Origin: Rhizobium bangladeshense
GTDB taxonomy: Bacteria; Pseudomonadota; Alphaproteobacteria; Rhizobiales; Rhizobiaceae
Direction of reading: 5' to 3'
Length of the DNA: 64,000 nucleotides
NCBI RefSeq assembly: GCF_001662075.1
Contig: NZ_LYPL01000022.1
Coordinates: forward strand, 16,242 to 80,241
The position numbers were made by a program, and so were the translations under genes. Shown in pieces: positions 1 to 8,138 of the stretch. The notes below the pieces were generated by a model that did no database searches, was not told where the DNA came from, and worked only from the letters and a program-made list of their open reading frames with translations. Each line of letters opens with the position of its first letter. Within the stretch, counting starts at the first letter, position 1.

Positions 1-312
1 GATCGGTCCCTCGACCGTGTCGCCTGTCTTCAAAGAGAAACGGCGGATCTGCGACGGCGAGATATAAATATCATCAGGGCCGGGCAGGTAGTTGGCGTTG
101 GCCGAGCGCAGGAAGCCGAAGCCGTCCTGCAGCACCTCGACCACCCCTTCGCCGATGATCTCCACATCCTGGCTGGCCAGCATCTTGAGGATGGCAAACA
201 TCAGCTCCTGTTTGCGCATCGTGCTTGCATTCTCGACCTCGAGCGATTCGGCGAAAGCCAGAAGATCCGTCGGGGATTTGCTCTTAAGTTCCTGAAGCTT
301 CATTTCAGCCAT
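1..312 (-). CDS. rho: Transcription termination factor Rho, N-terminal part (cut by window edge)
   Basis: Rho is the hexameric, ATP-driven RNA translocase that ends transcription of untranslated RNA. Only the first 104 codons are present; the gene runs off the left edge. The visible part has the helical Rho N-terminal domain (about residues 5-47) and the start of the cold-shock-like RNA-binding domain, with DGFGFLR at 63-69 and YISPSQIRRF at 83-92, both strongly conserved in Rho. I chose the ATG at 312; a second in-frame ATG at 303 is also possible. It lies downstream of hemE and hemJ on the same strand, with a spacer of about 200 bases that could carry its own promoter. Confidence 0.95.
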   Translation of the reverse strand, partial: MAEMKLQELKSKSPTDLLAFAESLEVENASTMRKQELMFAILKMLASQDVEIIGEGVVEVLQDGFGFLRSANANYLPGPDDIYISPSQIRRFSLKTGDTVEGPI

Positions 313-494
313 GAAGTGACCAATACTCTTTTCATTTTCGAAGGGGAAAGGCGATGTTGGGTCGTATTCGGTACTGCGAAAGGGGCTCGCAGACGACTGA
401 ACTCTTCACACATGCCACGTAGGTGAGATGCGCGGAAAATAGCGAGTCGCAATCGCCGCCGCAAGGGGGCTGATTAAAATGAAGCAAATTTAAC

Positions 495-514
495 CTGAGG
501 AGGATTTTCCTCAG
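495..514 (-). terminator. Hairpin at the hemJ stop codon, possible weak terminator
   Basis: A 7-bp perfect stem (CTGAGGA/TCCTCAG, loop 6) overlaps the hemJ stop codon. On the minus strand it is followed by an AT-rich stretch but not by a clean T run. It may attenuate or end hemE-hemJ transcription before rho. The remaining bases 315-494 hold no open gene that I can support. Confidence 0.35.
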
Positions 515-1053
515 AACGGCTTCACCACCACGAGGATCACGATCAGGATCATCAGCAGTGTCGGCGCCTCGTTCATGAACCGCCAATAGCGTGCCGAGTG
601 GCGATTTTCGTCGCGCTCGAAAGCGCCGACCGCACGGCTGAAGAACATATGAACGGCGGTCAGCAGCACGACCAGACCGATCTTGGCATGCAGCCAGCCG
701 CCCTGGAATCCATAGACCGACCAGGCGAGATAAAGACCGAAGATCCAGGTCAGCATCATCGCCGGCGTCATGATGATCCGCAGCAGCCGACGCTCCATCA
801 CCTTGAAGGTTTCCGACTGCACCGAGCCCGGTTCCGCGTCGGTGTGATAGATGAACAGCCGCGGCATGTAGAACAGTCCTGCCATCCAGGAAATCACCGC
901 GATGATGTGAAGCGCCTTGATCCAGAGATAGAGGTTGTCGGGGTTCCAGGCGAAAAGCCCGACCGCCATCAGCCCGAAGAAGGCCAGGGCAAAATGGGCA
1001 CGGCGCCGGGCATAAGCGCCGGGCTTCCGATCCGCCTGCCTCTCCCTCGTCAC
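511..1053 (-). CDS. hemJ: Protoporphyrinogen IX oxidase HemJ
   Basis: HemJ is the oxygen-independent membrane protoporphyrinogen oxidase of the late haem pathway, used by many alphaproteobacteria in place of HemG or HemY. The 180-residue protein has about four hydrophobic segments (near residues 20-37, 45-63, 92-112 and 122-140) and the conserved histidine of the family (H49, in KALHIIAVISW) thought to bind haem. Its start overlaps the hemE stop by four bases (ATGA), so the two haem genes are translationally coupled. The N-terminal 18 residues are basic and probably cytoplasmic. Confidence 0.93.
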   Translation of the reverse strand: MTRERQADRKPGAYARRRAHFALAFFGLMAVGLFAWNPDNLYLWIKALHIIAVISWMAGLFYMPRLFIYHTDAEPGSVQSETFKVMERRLLRIIMTPAMMLTWIFGLYLAWSVYGFQGGWLHAKIGLVVLLTAVHMFFSRAVGAFERDENRHSARYWRFMNEAPTLLMILIVILVVVKPF

Positions 1054-2081
1054 TTCGTCCCCCGCACGCGCTCGACCAGCTGACGCACATGATCGGGGTT
1101 GGCCTGGGGCGTGATGCCGTGGCCGAGATTGAAGATCAGCGGTCCATGGCCGAGATGCTGGAGAATATCGTCGATGCCCTCTTCCAGCGCCCGGCCGCCG
1201 ACAACGACGCGCATCGGATCGAGGTTGCCCTGCACGGGTCCATCTTTCTGAAGTTCGGCAGCGAAGGCCAATGGGACCGACCAGTCCAGGCCAATCGCAT
1301 CGGCGCCGGTCTTCTGACGATAGGTTTTCAGCTGATAGCCGGCCCCCTTGGCGAAGGCGATGATGCGCGCATGCGGGCGCTGCGACTTGATCGAAGCGAT
1401 CATCCGCGCAACCGGCCTGATCGCGAAAGCTTCGAACTCCTTCTCCCCGAGAACCCCAGCCCAGGAATCGAATATCTGAACGGCATCGGCGCCGGCGTCG
1501 ATCTGGGCGACGAGATAGTCTGCCGACACGTCAGCAAGCAGCATCAGCAGATGCTCGAAAGCGCGGGGATATTTGTAGGCGAAGAGACGGGCAGGGGCCT
1601 GATCCGGCGTGCCGTGTCCGGCGATCATATAGGTCCCAACCGTCCAGGGCGCGCCGCAGAAGCCGAGCAGGGTCGTCTCATCAGGCAACTCCTCCCGCAA
1701 CCGTCGCACCGTTTCCAGGACCGGTCTGAGATAGACGACGACGTCTTCCCCGTTCAATCGCGCGATCCCGGCTTCATCGATCGGATCCATCTCCGGCCCA
1801 TGCCCTTCGGTGAACCGGACATTCCGCTTCATTGCATCGGGAATGACCAGAATATCGGAAAAGAGGATGGCTGCGTCGAAACCATAGCGGCGGATCGGCT
1901 GCAGCGTCACCTCGACGGCGTAATCGGGCGTGTAGCAGAGATCGAGAAAACTTCCGGCCTTCGCCCGGGTTTCTCTGTATTCCGGCAGATAACGTCCCGC
2001 CTGCCTCATCAGCCAGAGAGGAGGAGGGCTCAGGCTTTCGCCATCGAGAACCCTCATGATCTTTCGGCGCGTGTCGCTCAA
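1050..2081 (-). CDS. hemE: Uroporphyrinogen decarboxylase
   Basis: HemE removes four carboxyl groups from uroporphyrinogen III to give coproporphyrinogen III. The 343-residue length is normal. The N-terminal signature PPLWLMRQAGRYLPEYR is intact with its catalytic arginine, and so are FCGAPWTVGTYM, the catalytic aspartate in LFSDIL and the C-terminal FNLGHGI. The start appears to be TTG at 2081; the alternative ATG at 2057 would remove eight residues that look conserved. It is the first gene of the minus-strand hemE-hemJ pair and borders the presumed replication origin, the classic alphaproteobacterial position of hemE. Confidence 0.97.
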   Translation of the reverse strand: MSDTRRKIMRVLDGESLSPPPLWLMRQAGRYLPEYRETRAKAGSFLDLCYTPDYAVEVTLQPIRRYGFDAAILFSDILVIPDAMKRNVRFTEGHGPEMDPIDEAGIARLNGEDVVVYLRPVLETVRRLREELPDETTLLGFCGAPWTVGTYMIAGHGTPDQAPARLFAYKYPRAFEHLLMLLADVSADYLVAQIDAGADAVQIFDSWAGVLGEKEFEAFAIRPVARMIASIKSQRPHARIIAFAKGAGYQLKTYRQKTGADAIGLDWSVPLAFAAELQKDGPVQGNLDPMRVVVGGRALEEGIDDILQHLGHGPLIFNLGHGITPQANPDHVRQLVERVRGTK

Positions 2082-2093
2082 GCGCTTCTTCCC

Positions 2094-2134
2094 TATAAAA
2101 AATCAAAGATATTTTAAAAGGTTTCTATTTCTTA
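2094..2134. other. AT-rich tract, candidate DNA unwinding element
   Basis: 35 of 41 bases are A or T in otherwise GC-rich DNA. The tract sits at the hemE edge of the presumed origin. It could equally contain the hemE promoter, which must lie in this spacer. Confidence 0.45.
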
Positions 2135-2298
2135 GAGTCGGTGTCTATCAAGGATTAAAATCCATCCACTGCCGATGCCATTTGTCGCGCGGCCGCTATA
2201 AAACTCGAAAAGAATTTTCCGATTCTCCAAAATTTCGGGGAGGAGGCGAATCCGAAAATGATTCCAAAACCTTGCCCGGCAATCGATTTTCTCCCTCC

Positions 2299-2307
2299 TG
2301 TGGATAG
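2299..2307 (-). promoter_or_regulatory. DnaA box, one mismatch
   Basis: Read on the minus strand this is CTATCCACA, one base from the consensus TTATCCACA. A weaker copy (AGCTCCACA) starts three bases further right at 2310-2318. Confidence 0.55.
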
Positions 2308-2387
2308 CTTGTGGAGCTTTCGTCGACAAACCGATTTCGTCCCCATCCTCCACAGGACCTGGCAAAACCGATCCGCAAAGTTCGAAA

Positions 2388-2396
2388 TGTGGATAA
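2388..2396 (-). promoter_or_regulatory. DnaA box, perfect consensus
   Basis: Reads TTATCCACA on the minus strand, an exact high-affinity DnaA box. It lies 86 bases before the ppsR start, within the presumed origin. Confidence 0.75.
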
Positions 2397-2481
2397 GGCG
2401 GCATGTTTTCCCTTGCCCGAGGCAGCCCCACCGCCTTAGCTCTCCATCATCCAGTGTTTTCAACAGGCAGCGGAAAATAGC

Positions 2482-3303
2482 GTGGAGAACAGAACGAACT
2501 TCTTTCATCTGCATCTGATTTCTGACTCGACGGGAGAGACTCTGATCTCTGCCGGCCGCGCCGCCTCGGCGCAGTTCCGATCCGCTCAGCCGATCGAGCA
2601 CGTCTATCCGCTGATCCGCAATCGCAAACAGCTGCTGCCGGTTCTGCAGGCGATCGACGATGCGCCCGGCATCGTGCTCTACACCATCGTCGACCGGGAA
2701 CTGGCGAGCCTGATCGACGAGCGCTGCACCGAAATGGGCGTCGCCTCGGTCAATGTGCTGGAGCCGGTCATGAATGCGTTTCAGATTTATCTCGGCGCTC
2801 CGTCGCGTCGCCGGGTCGGAGCCCAGCATGTGATGAATGCCGGCTACTTCGCCCGCATCGAAGCGCTGAATTTCACCATGGATCACGACGACGGCCAGAT
2901 GCCGGACGATTACAACGATGCCGATGTCGTCATCATCGGTATCAGCCGGACGTCCAAGACACCGACGAGCATCTATCTCGCAAACCGCGGCATCAAGACG
3001 GCCAACATTCCGATCGTCTACGGCGTGCCATTGCCAGAGAGCCTACTTGTCGCGACTAAACCCCTGATCGTGTGCCTGATCGCCACCACGGATCGCATCT
3101 CCCAGGTGCGGGAAAACCGCATCCTCGGAGCGACCCAGGGCTTCGATCGCGAACACTATACCGATCGCGCCGCGATCTCCGAGGAGCTGAAATATGCCCG
3201 CTCGCTTTGCGCCCGTCACAACTGGCCGCTGATCGACGTGACCCGCCGCTCGATCGAGGAAACCGCCGCGGCAATCGTTGCCCTGCGCCCGAAGCTGCGC
3301 TAA
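2482..3303 (+). CDS. ppsR: Pyruvate, phosphate dikinase regulatory protein / PEP synthase regulatory protein (DUF299)
   Basis: This family is a bifunctional kinase and pyrophosphorylase that inactivates and reactivates pyruvate phosphate dikinase or PEP synthase by threonine phosphorylation. The 273-residue protein has the family N-terminus (FHLHLISDSTGET) and a P-loop-like GISRTSKT at residues 153-160. The start is GTG at 2482. It is the gene that flanks the origin opposite hemE in alphaproteobacteria. rhizobia carry ppdK, a likely target, but that gene is not in this window. It precedes maf with a 33-base gap, so it could be the first gene of the rightward operon. Confidence 0.9.
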   Translation: MENRTNFFHLHLISDSTGETLISAGRAASAQFRSAQPIEHVYPLIRNRKQLLPVLQAIDDAPGIVLYTIVDRELASLIDERCTEMGVASVNVLEPVMNAFQIYLGAPSRRRVGAQHVMNAGYFARIEALNFTMDHDDGQMPDDYNDADVVIIGISRTSKTPTSIYLANRGIKTANIPIVYGVPLPESLLVATKPLIVCLIATTDRISQVRENRILGATQGFDREHYTDRAAISEELKYARSLCARHNWPLIDVTRRSIEETAAAIVALRPKLR

Positions 3304-3336
3304 GCGCTGGCGGAAAGCCGGCACTCCGAGGAGCCT

Positions 3337-3936
3337 ATGACAACAAAAATCATCCTTGCATCGTCGAGCCCGTTTCGACGGATGCTGATGGAAAATGCCG
3401 GTCTGACCTTCGAGGCGCATGCCGCGGGGATCGATGAAAGGGCGCTGGAAGCGCCGCTGGAAAAAGCCGGCGCGACGCCGGATGCGGTTGCCCTCGCCCT
3501 GGCCAGGGCCAAGGCCGAGGATGTCAGCCGCCGTTTTTCTGACAGCATGGTTATCGGTTCAGATCAGACGATGTCGCTCGGCGGCCGCGTCTTCCACAAG
3601 CCGAAGGACATGGCCGACGCGGCGGGCCATCTTCACGCCCTGTCGGGAAAAACGCATCGATTGAACAGCGCCGTTGCCATCGCCACCAATGGCGTGGTGC
3701 TGTGGGAACACCTCGCCCATGCGGAGCTGACGATGCGGCCGTTGACGACGGATTTCATTGCCAGGCATCTGGCGCGGGTCGGCGACAGAGCGCTTTCGAG
3801 CGTCGGCGCCTATCAATTGGAGGGACAGGGCATTCAGCTCTTCGAGAAAATTGAAGGTGATTATTTCACCATCCTCGGCCTGCCGATGCTGCCGCTTCTG
3901 AAGAAATTGCGCGAACTCGGAGCGATCGATGGGTGA
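3337..3936 (+). CDS. maf: Maf-family nucleotide pyrophosphatase, YceF-like
   Basis: Maf proteins hydrolyse non-canonical or modified nucleoside triphosphates. The 199-residue protein starts with the ASSSPFRR phosphate-binding signature (residues 8-15). The acidic motif reads GSDQ (74-77), as in the YceF branch that acts on 7-methyl-GTP, not the GADT of the dTTP/UTP branch, so I favour the YceF type. Its last codons overlap aroE by eight bases. A good ribosome site (GAGGAG) precedes the ATG. Confidence 0.9.
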   Translation: MTTKIILASSSPFRRMLMENAGLTFEAHAAGIDERALEAPLEKAGATPDAVALALARAKAEDVSRRFSDSMVIGSDQTMSLGGRVFHKPKDMADAAGHLHALSGKTHRLNSAVAIATNGVVLWEHLAHAELTMRPLTTDFIARHLARVGDRALSSVGAYQLEGQGIQLFEKIEGDYFTILGLPMLPLLKKLRELGAIDG

Positions 3937-4786
3937 TTCACGTGAAACATTCGGGCCAAAAGCGTTTGTCACCGGCTTTCCGATCAAGCATTCGCGCTCG
4001 CCGTTGATCCACGGATATTGGTTGAAGACGCTTGGCCTGCCGGGCAGCTACCGCGCTCACGAAGTCGCACCGGAAGCCTTCGCCGCTTTCATCGCTTCGC
4101 TGAAGGATGGCAGTTCCGGCTTTGCCGGCGGCAATGTCACCATTCCCCACAAGGAGTTGGCCTTCCGCCTCGCCGACAAACCGGACGCGCTGTCGCGCGA
4201 ACTCGGCGCGTCGAACACGCTGTGGCTGGAGGATGGCCTTCTCCATGCGACAAATACCGATGGCCGCGGTTTCACTGCCAATCTTGACGAATGCCATCCG
4301 GGCTGGGACCGGCATGACACGGCCGTGATCTTTGGCGCCGGCGGCGCCAGCCGGGCCGTCATCCAGGCGGTTCGCGACCGCGGCTTCAAGACGATCCACG
4401 TCGTCAACCGCACCGTCGAACGAGCGCGTGAACTGGCCGACCGTTTTGGCCCGAAGGTTCAGGCCCATCCGGCCGGGGCGCTTGCCGAGGTCATGAAAGG
4501 CGCCGGCCTCTTTATCAACACTACGTCGCTGGGCATGGATGGCGAGGCGGCGCCGCAGCTCGATTTCACCCCTCTTGCTGCCGCCGCCGTCGTCACCGAT
4601 ATCGTCTATGTGCCGCTGAAGACGCCGATTCTGGCGCAGGCGCAAGAGCAGGGCTTTGCGATCGTCGATGGCCTCGGCATGCTGCTGCATCAGGCCGTGC
4701 CGGGCTTCGAGAAATGGTTTGGCAAGCGCCCCGTCGTCGACGCCGCACTGCGTGCGCTGATCATTGCGGATATGGAAGCACACTGA
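3929..4786 (+). CDS. aroE: Shikimate dehydrogenase
   Basis: AroE reduces 3-dehydroshikimate with NADPH in aromatic amino-acid synthesis. The shikimate-binding serines are in KHSRSPLIH (S22, S24). The catalytic lysine is K75 in NVTIPHKE, the substrate NTD is at 109-111, and the nucleotide-binding loop GAGGAS is at 136-141. Length (285) is normal. It overlaps maf upstream by eight bases and coaE downstream by one base (TGATG), so maf-aroE-coaE-dnaQ are probably translated as one coupled operon. Confidence 0.97.
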   Translation: MGDSRETFGPKAFVTGFPIKHSRSPLIHGYWLKTLGLPGSYRAHEVAPEAFAAFIASLKDGSSGFAGGNVTIPHKELAFRLADKPDALSRELGASNTLWLEDGLLHATNTDGRGFTANLDECHPGWDRHDTAVIFGAGGASRAVIQAVRDRGFKTIHVVNRTVERARELADRFGPKVQAHPAGALAEVMKGAGLFINTTSLGMDGEAAPQLDFTPLAAAAVVTDIVYVPLKTPILAQAQEQGFAIVDGLGMLLHQAVPGFEKWFGKRPVVDAALRALIIADMEAH

Positions 4787-5397
4787 TGCTGAAGATCGGA
4801 TTGACCGGCTCGATTGGAATGGGAAAATCGACGGCCGGCAAGCTCTTTGCCGAGGCCGGGATTCCGCTGAACGATTCGGATGCCGTGGTGCACGATCTCT
4901 ATGCCGGCGAGGCCGCCCCGCTGGTGGATGTCGCTTTTCCCGGCACGATGAAGGACGGCGTTGTCGACCGGCACGAACTCGGCCGCCAGCTGGCACTCGA
5001 TCCCGACGGCTTCAAACGGCTGGAGGCGATCGTTCACCCGCTGGTCCGCAAGCGCGAGACGGAATTTCTGGCGCACCACCGCGCCGCCGGCGCCGAGATG
5101 GTTCTGCTCGATATCCCGCTGCTTTTCGAAACCGGCGCCTCGGAAAGGGTGGATGTCATCGTCGTTGTCAGCACCGATCCACAGATTCAACGTCAGAGGG
5201 TGCTTGCGCGCGAAGACATGACCGAGGAAAAATTCGACATGATTCTCTCGCGCCAGACGCCCGATGCAGAAAAACGGCGCCGTGCCGATTACCTGATCGA
5301 CACCAGCAACAGCATTGAGCAGACGAGGGAACGGGTGCTTGAGATCGTCGCCGATCTGAAAATGCGAATTGCCAAGGGAGATTTCCGGAATGCGTGA
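4786..5397 (+). CDS. coaE: Dephospho-CoA kinase
   Basis: CoaE phosphorylates dephospho-CoA in the last step of coenzyme A synthesis. The start chosen (ATG sharing a base with the aroE stop) gives 203 residues beginning MLKIGLTGSIGMGKST, with the P-loop at 8-16; the open frame extends upstream but that part is not conserved. The substrate-binding DIPLLFETG motif is present near residue 110. The pathway's first enzyme, CoaA, is encoded in the same window at 44038-45033. Confidence 0.96.
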   Translation: MLKIGLTGSIGMGKSTAGKLFAEAGIPLNDSDAVVHDLYAGEAAPLVDVAFPGTMKDGVVDRHELGRQLALDPDGFKRLEAIVHPLVRKRETEFLAHHRAAGAEMVLLDIPLLFETGASERVDVIVVVSTDPQIQRQRVLAREDMTEEKFDMILSRQTPDAEKRRRADYLIDTSNSIEQTRERVLEIVADLKMRIAKGDFRNA

Positions 5398-6115
5398 AAT
5401 CATTTTCGATACGGAAACCACCGGCCTCGACAACCGGATGGACCGCATCATCGAAATCGGCGGCATCGAACTCTTCAATCACTTCCCGACCGGCAACACG
5501 CTTCATATCTACATCAATCCGGGAGATCAGAAGGTCCATCCGGATGCGCTCGCCGTGCACGGCATTACCGACGAATTCCTGAAAGACAAGAAAGCCTTCG
5601 CCGAGGTCGCCGAGGAAATTCTCGCTTTTTTTGGCGATGCGAAATGGATCGCCCATAACGCTACCTTCGACATGGGCTTCATCAATGCTGAATTCGCGCG
5701 AATCGGTTTGCCGCCGATCCTGCCGGAGCGGGTGGTCGATACGCTGTCCATGGCGCGGCGCAAACATCCGATGGGACCAAATTCGCTCGACGCGCTCTGC
5801 CGGCGTTACGGCGTCGACAATTCGCACCGCGCCAAACATGGCGCGCTTCTCGACTCCGAACTGCTCGCCGAAGTCTATATCGAAATGATCGGCGGCCGGC
5901 AGGCGGCCCTTGGCCTCGGCCTATCGGGCCAATCCGGCCAGGCGGCGCGCGGCGAAATGGCGATGGAAGATGATGGCGTGATATCAGCGGTGCTTGGGCG
6001 GCCCCGTCCGCTTGCGCCCCGCCTTAGCCAGGCCGAAGCGCAGGCGCATGAGGCGCTGGTCGCCAAGCTCGGCGAAAAAGGCATCTGGTCGAAATTCGGC
6101 AGCCCGCCTGAGTGA
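5390..6115 (+). CDS. dnaQ: DNA polymerase III epsilon subunit (proofreading exonuclease)
   Basis: DnaQ is the 3'-5' exonuclease of the replicative polymerase. All three Exo motifs are visible: DTETTG at 7-12 (D7, E9), HNATFD at 89-94 (D94) and the DEDDh pair H150/D155. I use the ATG at 5390, preceded by GGAGAT, which overlaps coaE by eight bases and gives 241 residues; the longer open frame adds only seven. The C-terminal part is alanine/glycine rich and probably binds the polymerase alpha subunit. Its closeness to the origin is typical of rhizobia. Confidence 0.96.
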   Translation: MREIIFDTETTGLDNRMDRIIEIGGIELFNHFPTGNTLHIYINPGDQKVHPDALAVHGITDEFLKDKKAFAEVAEEILAFFGDAKWIAHNATFDMGFINAEFARIGLPPILPERVVDTLSMARRKHPMGPNSLDALCRRYGVDNSHRAKHGALLDSELLAEVYIEMIGGRQAALGLGLSGQSGQAARGEMAMEDDGVISAVLGRPRPLAPRLSQAEAQAHEALVAKLGEKGIWSKFGSPPE

Positions 6116-6161
6116 TACGCAACGCCCCTTGCGCGGTTTCAGACGCGGCGCTGAATTGAAA

Positions 6162-6184
6162 ATGCCCGGGACCAGCCCGGGCAT
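6162..6184. terminator. Bidirectional terminator between dnaQ and secB
   Basis: A 9-bp GC-rich stem (ATGCCCGGG at 6162-6170 with CCCGGGCAT at 6176-6184, loop 5) separates converging dnaQ and secB. The minus-strand side is followed by TTTTC, so it fits best as the secB terminator. Confidence 0.75.
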
Positions 6185-6211
6185 CCGCATCTCGGAACTG
6201 AAGGAATTCGA

Positions 6212-6694
6212 TCAGTTCGGAACAGCCTGAACCTTGGCGCGGGCCTGCTCTTCGGCGACGCGCTGGGCGAACATCTGCGTGAAGTCGATCGGATCGATCA
6301 TCAGCGGCGGGAAGCCGCCGTTGCGGGTCACGTCGGCAATGATCTGACGCGCGAAGGGGAAGAGCATGCGCGGGCATTCGATGAAGAGAACCGGCAGCAT
6401 GTGCTCCTGCGGAAAGCCGGCAATGCGGAAGACGCCGCCATAGACGAGTTCGGTGTGGAACACCGTCTTGTCATCGTCCTTGGCTTCGGCATTCAGCGAC
6501 AGCACGACATCGAAATCCGTGTCGGAAAGCGGATTGGCATTGACGTTCACATTGATGTTGATCGTCGGTGCCTTGTCGCGCGCCTGCAGCGAACGCGGCG
6601 CACCCGGATTTTCGAAGGACAGATCCTTCGTATATTGCGCAAGGATCGAAAGGGTGGGGTTGGTCGCACCGTTGCTGTTGTTGTCGTCTGCCAT
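6212..6694 (-). CDS. secB: Protein-export chaperone SecB
   Basis: SecB is the tetrameric cytoplasmic chaperone that holds preproteins unfolded and hands them to SecA. The 160-residue protein has the core LSILAQYTKDLSFENPGAP and the C-terminal FPFARQII and PPLMIDPIDF segments. The ATG at 6694 is chosen because conservation starts there (MADDNNSNG); upstream in-frame codons are not conserved. It stands alone, downstream of fxsA with a 101-base gap. Confidence 0.96.
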   Translation of the reverse strand: MADDNNSNGATNPTLSILAQYTKDLSFENPGAPRSLQARDKAPTININVNVNANPLSDTDFDVVLSLNAEAKDDDKTVFHTELVYGGVFRIAGFPQEHMLPVLFIECPRMLFPFARQIIADVTRNGGFPPLMIDPIDFTQMFAQRVAEEQARAKVQAVPN

Positions 6695-6795
6695 TGGCTT
6701 TTCCTCGAAGGGCATGGGAATGGTGCCGCCATCTAACATTTCGGGGAAGGGCTTACAACCCTGGGCGTTGGGCACCGTTGCTCGGTCGAAGCACC

Positions 6796-7311
6796 TCAAT
6801 CACCGAGATGTTTGCCGGACCACGGCGAGTTGCGGTCCGGCTGCCTATGATAATCCTCCTCGTCGAGATCCACCACCTTCGAATTCCGGTTGCCGTCGCG
6901 GAAATCCGGTTTCGGGCCGGCGGAAAAGCCGCGCTCGGGGTTGACGACGACGAAGCGCTTGGCGATCGAGCGCCAGACGAGATCGCGCACCGGCGGAATG
7001 AGTATGAGGAGCGCGATGATATCGGTGAGGAAGCCGGGAATGATCAGAAGCAGCGCGGCGATGACGTTCATCGCCGGCTTCAGCAGATCGCTGCCGGGCA
7101 TCACGCCGTTTCGTCCTTCGCTCGACATGCGGCGGAGGATACCGATGCCCTGCCGGCGCAGCAGGACCACGCCGAAAACAAAGCTCGCTACGACAAGCGT
7201 AAGTGTCAGCGCCAAACCGAGCGCCCGGCCGACGACGACGAAACCGGCAATTTCGCCAAGCGGCAGCAGCAGAATGAAAGCCGGCAGGATTGAAAAACGC
7301 ATGGTCGTCAT
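6796..7311 (-). CDS. fxsA: FxsA family membrane protein
   Basis: FxsA-like inner-membrane proteins are widespread; overexpression in E. coli relieves exclusion of phage T7, and the cellular role is unclear. The 171-residue protein has hydrophobic segments near residues 7-24, 29-48 and 80-105. The conserved PLGEIAGF stands near the start and a polar, acidic C-terminal tail of about 55 residues at the end. It is divergent from the Tim44-like gene. A second ATG three codons in is also possible as the start. Confidence 0.88.
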   Translation of the reverse strand: MTTMRFSILPAFILLLPLGEIAGFVVVGRALGLALTLTLVVASFVFGVVLLRRQGIGILRRMSSEGRNGVMPGSDLLKPAMNVIAALLLIIPGFLTDIIALLILIPPVRDLVWRSIAKRFVVVNPERGFSAGPKPDFRDGNRNSKVVDLDEEDYHRQPDRNSPWSGKHLGD

Positions 7312-7433
7312 GTCCCGGACTGGCCGGTCTCCTCTTGGCGCCGGCGAAGATGCCAGCCATCATTTGAATCATCTGTATAGGCGGACTATATGGGAGTACA
7401 AATCAGAGATGTTAACGGCGGTTGCGATACGAT

Positions 7434-8138
7434 ATGAGTTTGAACGACTTCATCACATTATTCTTCCTGGTGGCGGCGGTGCTGATTTTCTTTCAGCTCC
7501 GCTCCGTGCTCGGCCGCCGCACGGGAAATGAGAAGCCGCCGCGCGATCTCTATACGCCGCGGGACGCGGCGCCCGCCGAAGCCGCCGATGCCGGCAAGGT
7601 CGTTACGCTGCCACGGCGTGATGCGACGGCCGAGGACGAGGATCGCTTCGCCGCCATCGATGCCGTTGCCGCTCCCGGAACGCCGCTCAACGAATCGCTG
7701 CGCGCCTTGAACAAGGCCGATCCCTCCTTCAATCCGAAGGAGTTTTTAAACGGCGCCCGCATGGCCTATGAAATGATCGTCATGGCCTATGCCGACGGGG
7801 ACCGAAAAACGCTGAAGAACCTGCTGTCCCGCGAAGTTTATGACGGTTTCGATGCGGCGATCAGCGAGCGCGAAGCCCGCGGTGAGAAGGTGAAGTCCAC
7901 CTTCGTCGGGATCGACAAGGCCGAAATCACCCATGCCGAGACGAAGGGCAGCGAAGCGCAGATCACCGTGCGCATCGTCAGCCAGCTGATTTCGGCCACT
8001 TACGACAAGGCGGATGCGCTGATCGAAGGCGATGCCGAGAACGTCGCCGAGGTCAATGACCTCTGGACCTTCGCCCGCGATACCCGCTCGCGCGATCCGA
8101 ATTGGAAACTTGTGGCGACCGAATCGGAACATGAGTGA
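7434..8138 (+). CDS. Tim44-like domain protein (TimA family)
   Basis: Bacterial Tim44-like proteins are inner-membrane proteins related to the C-terminal domain of mitochondrial Tim44; their job is not settled. The protein (234 residues from the ATG at 7434) has one N-terminal membrane segment (about 5-20). A proline/alanine-rich linker follows, then a Tim44-like domain from about residue 90 (FLNGARMAYEMIVMAYADGD). An in-frame start four codons upstream is possible. It overlaps mltA by eight bases, a pairing that is conserved in rhizobia and suggests an envelope role. Confidence 0.88.
   Translation: MSLNDFITLFFLVAAVLIFFQLRSVLGRRTGNEKPPRDLYTPRDAAPAEAADAGKVVTLPRRDATAEDEDRFAAIDAVAAPGTPLNESLRALNKADPSFNPKEFLNGARMAYEMIVMAYADGDRKTLKNLLSREVYDGFDAAISEREARGEKVKSTFVGIDKAEITHAETKGSEAQITVRIVSQLISATYDKADALIEGDAENVAEVNDLWTFARDTRSRDPNWKLVATESEHE

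Larger units (their letters stand above)
2082..2481. other. oriC: Putative chromosomal replication origin (oriC), hemE-ppsR intergenic region
   Basis: This 400-base gene-free gap lies between divergent hemE and ppsR, the location established for Caulobacter Cori and inferred for rhizobia. It contains an AT-rich tract (2094-2134, 35 of 41 bases A/T) that could be the unwinding element. It also has one perfect DnaA box (2388-2396), a one-mismatch box (2299-2307) and weaker matches at 2310-2318 and 2346-2354. Four GANTC methylation sites fall at 2135, 2221, 2248 and 2260. An imperfect inverted repeat pairs 2215-2225 with 2248-2258. Short open frames inside are not credible genes. Function is inferred from position and motifs. 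Confidence 0.8.

Noticed and set aside
2056..2307. Short open frames across the origin region
   Set aside because: They lack conserved sequence and ribosome sites, and they cross the hemE start and the DnaA boxes; a protein is unlikely.
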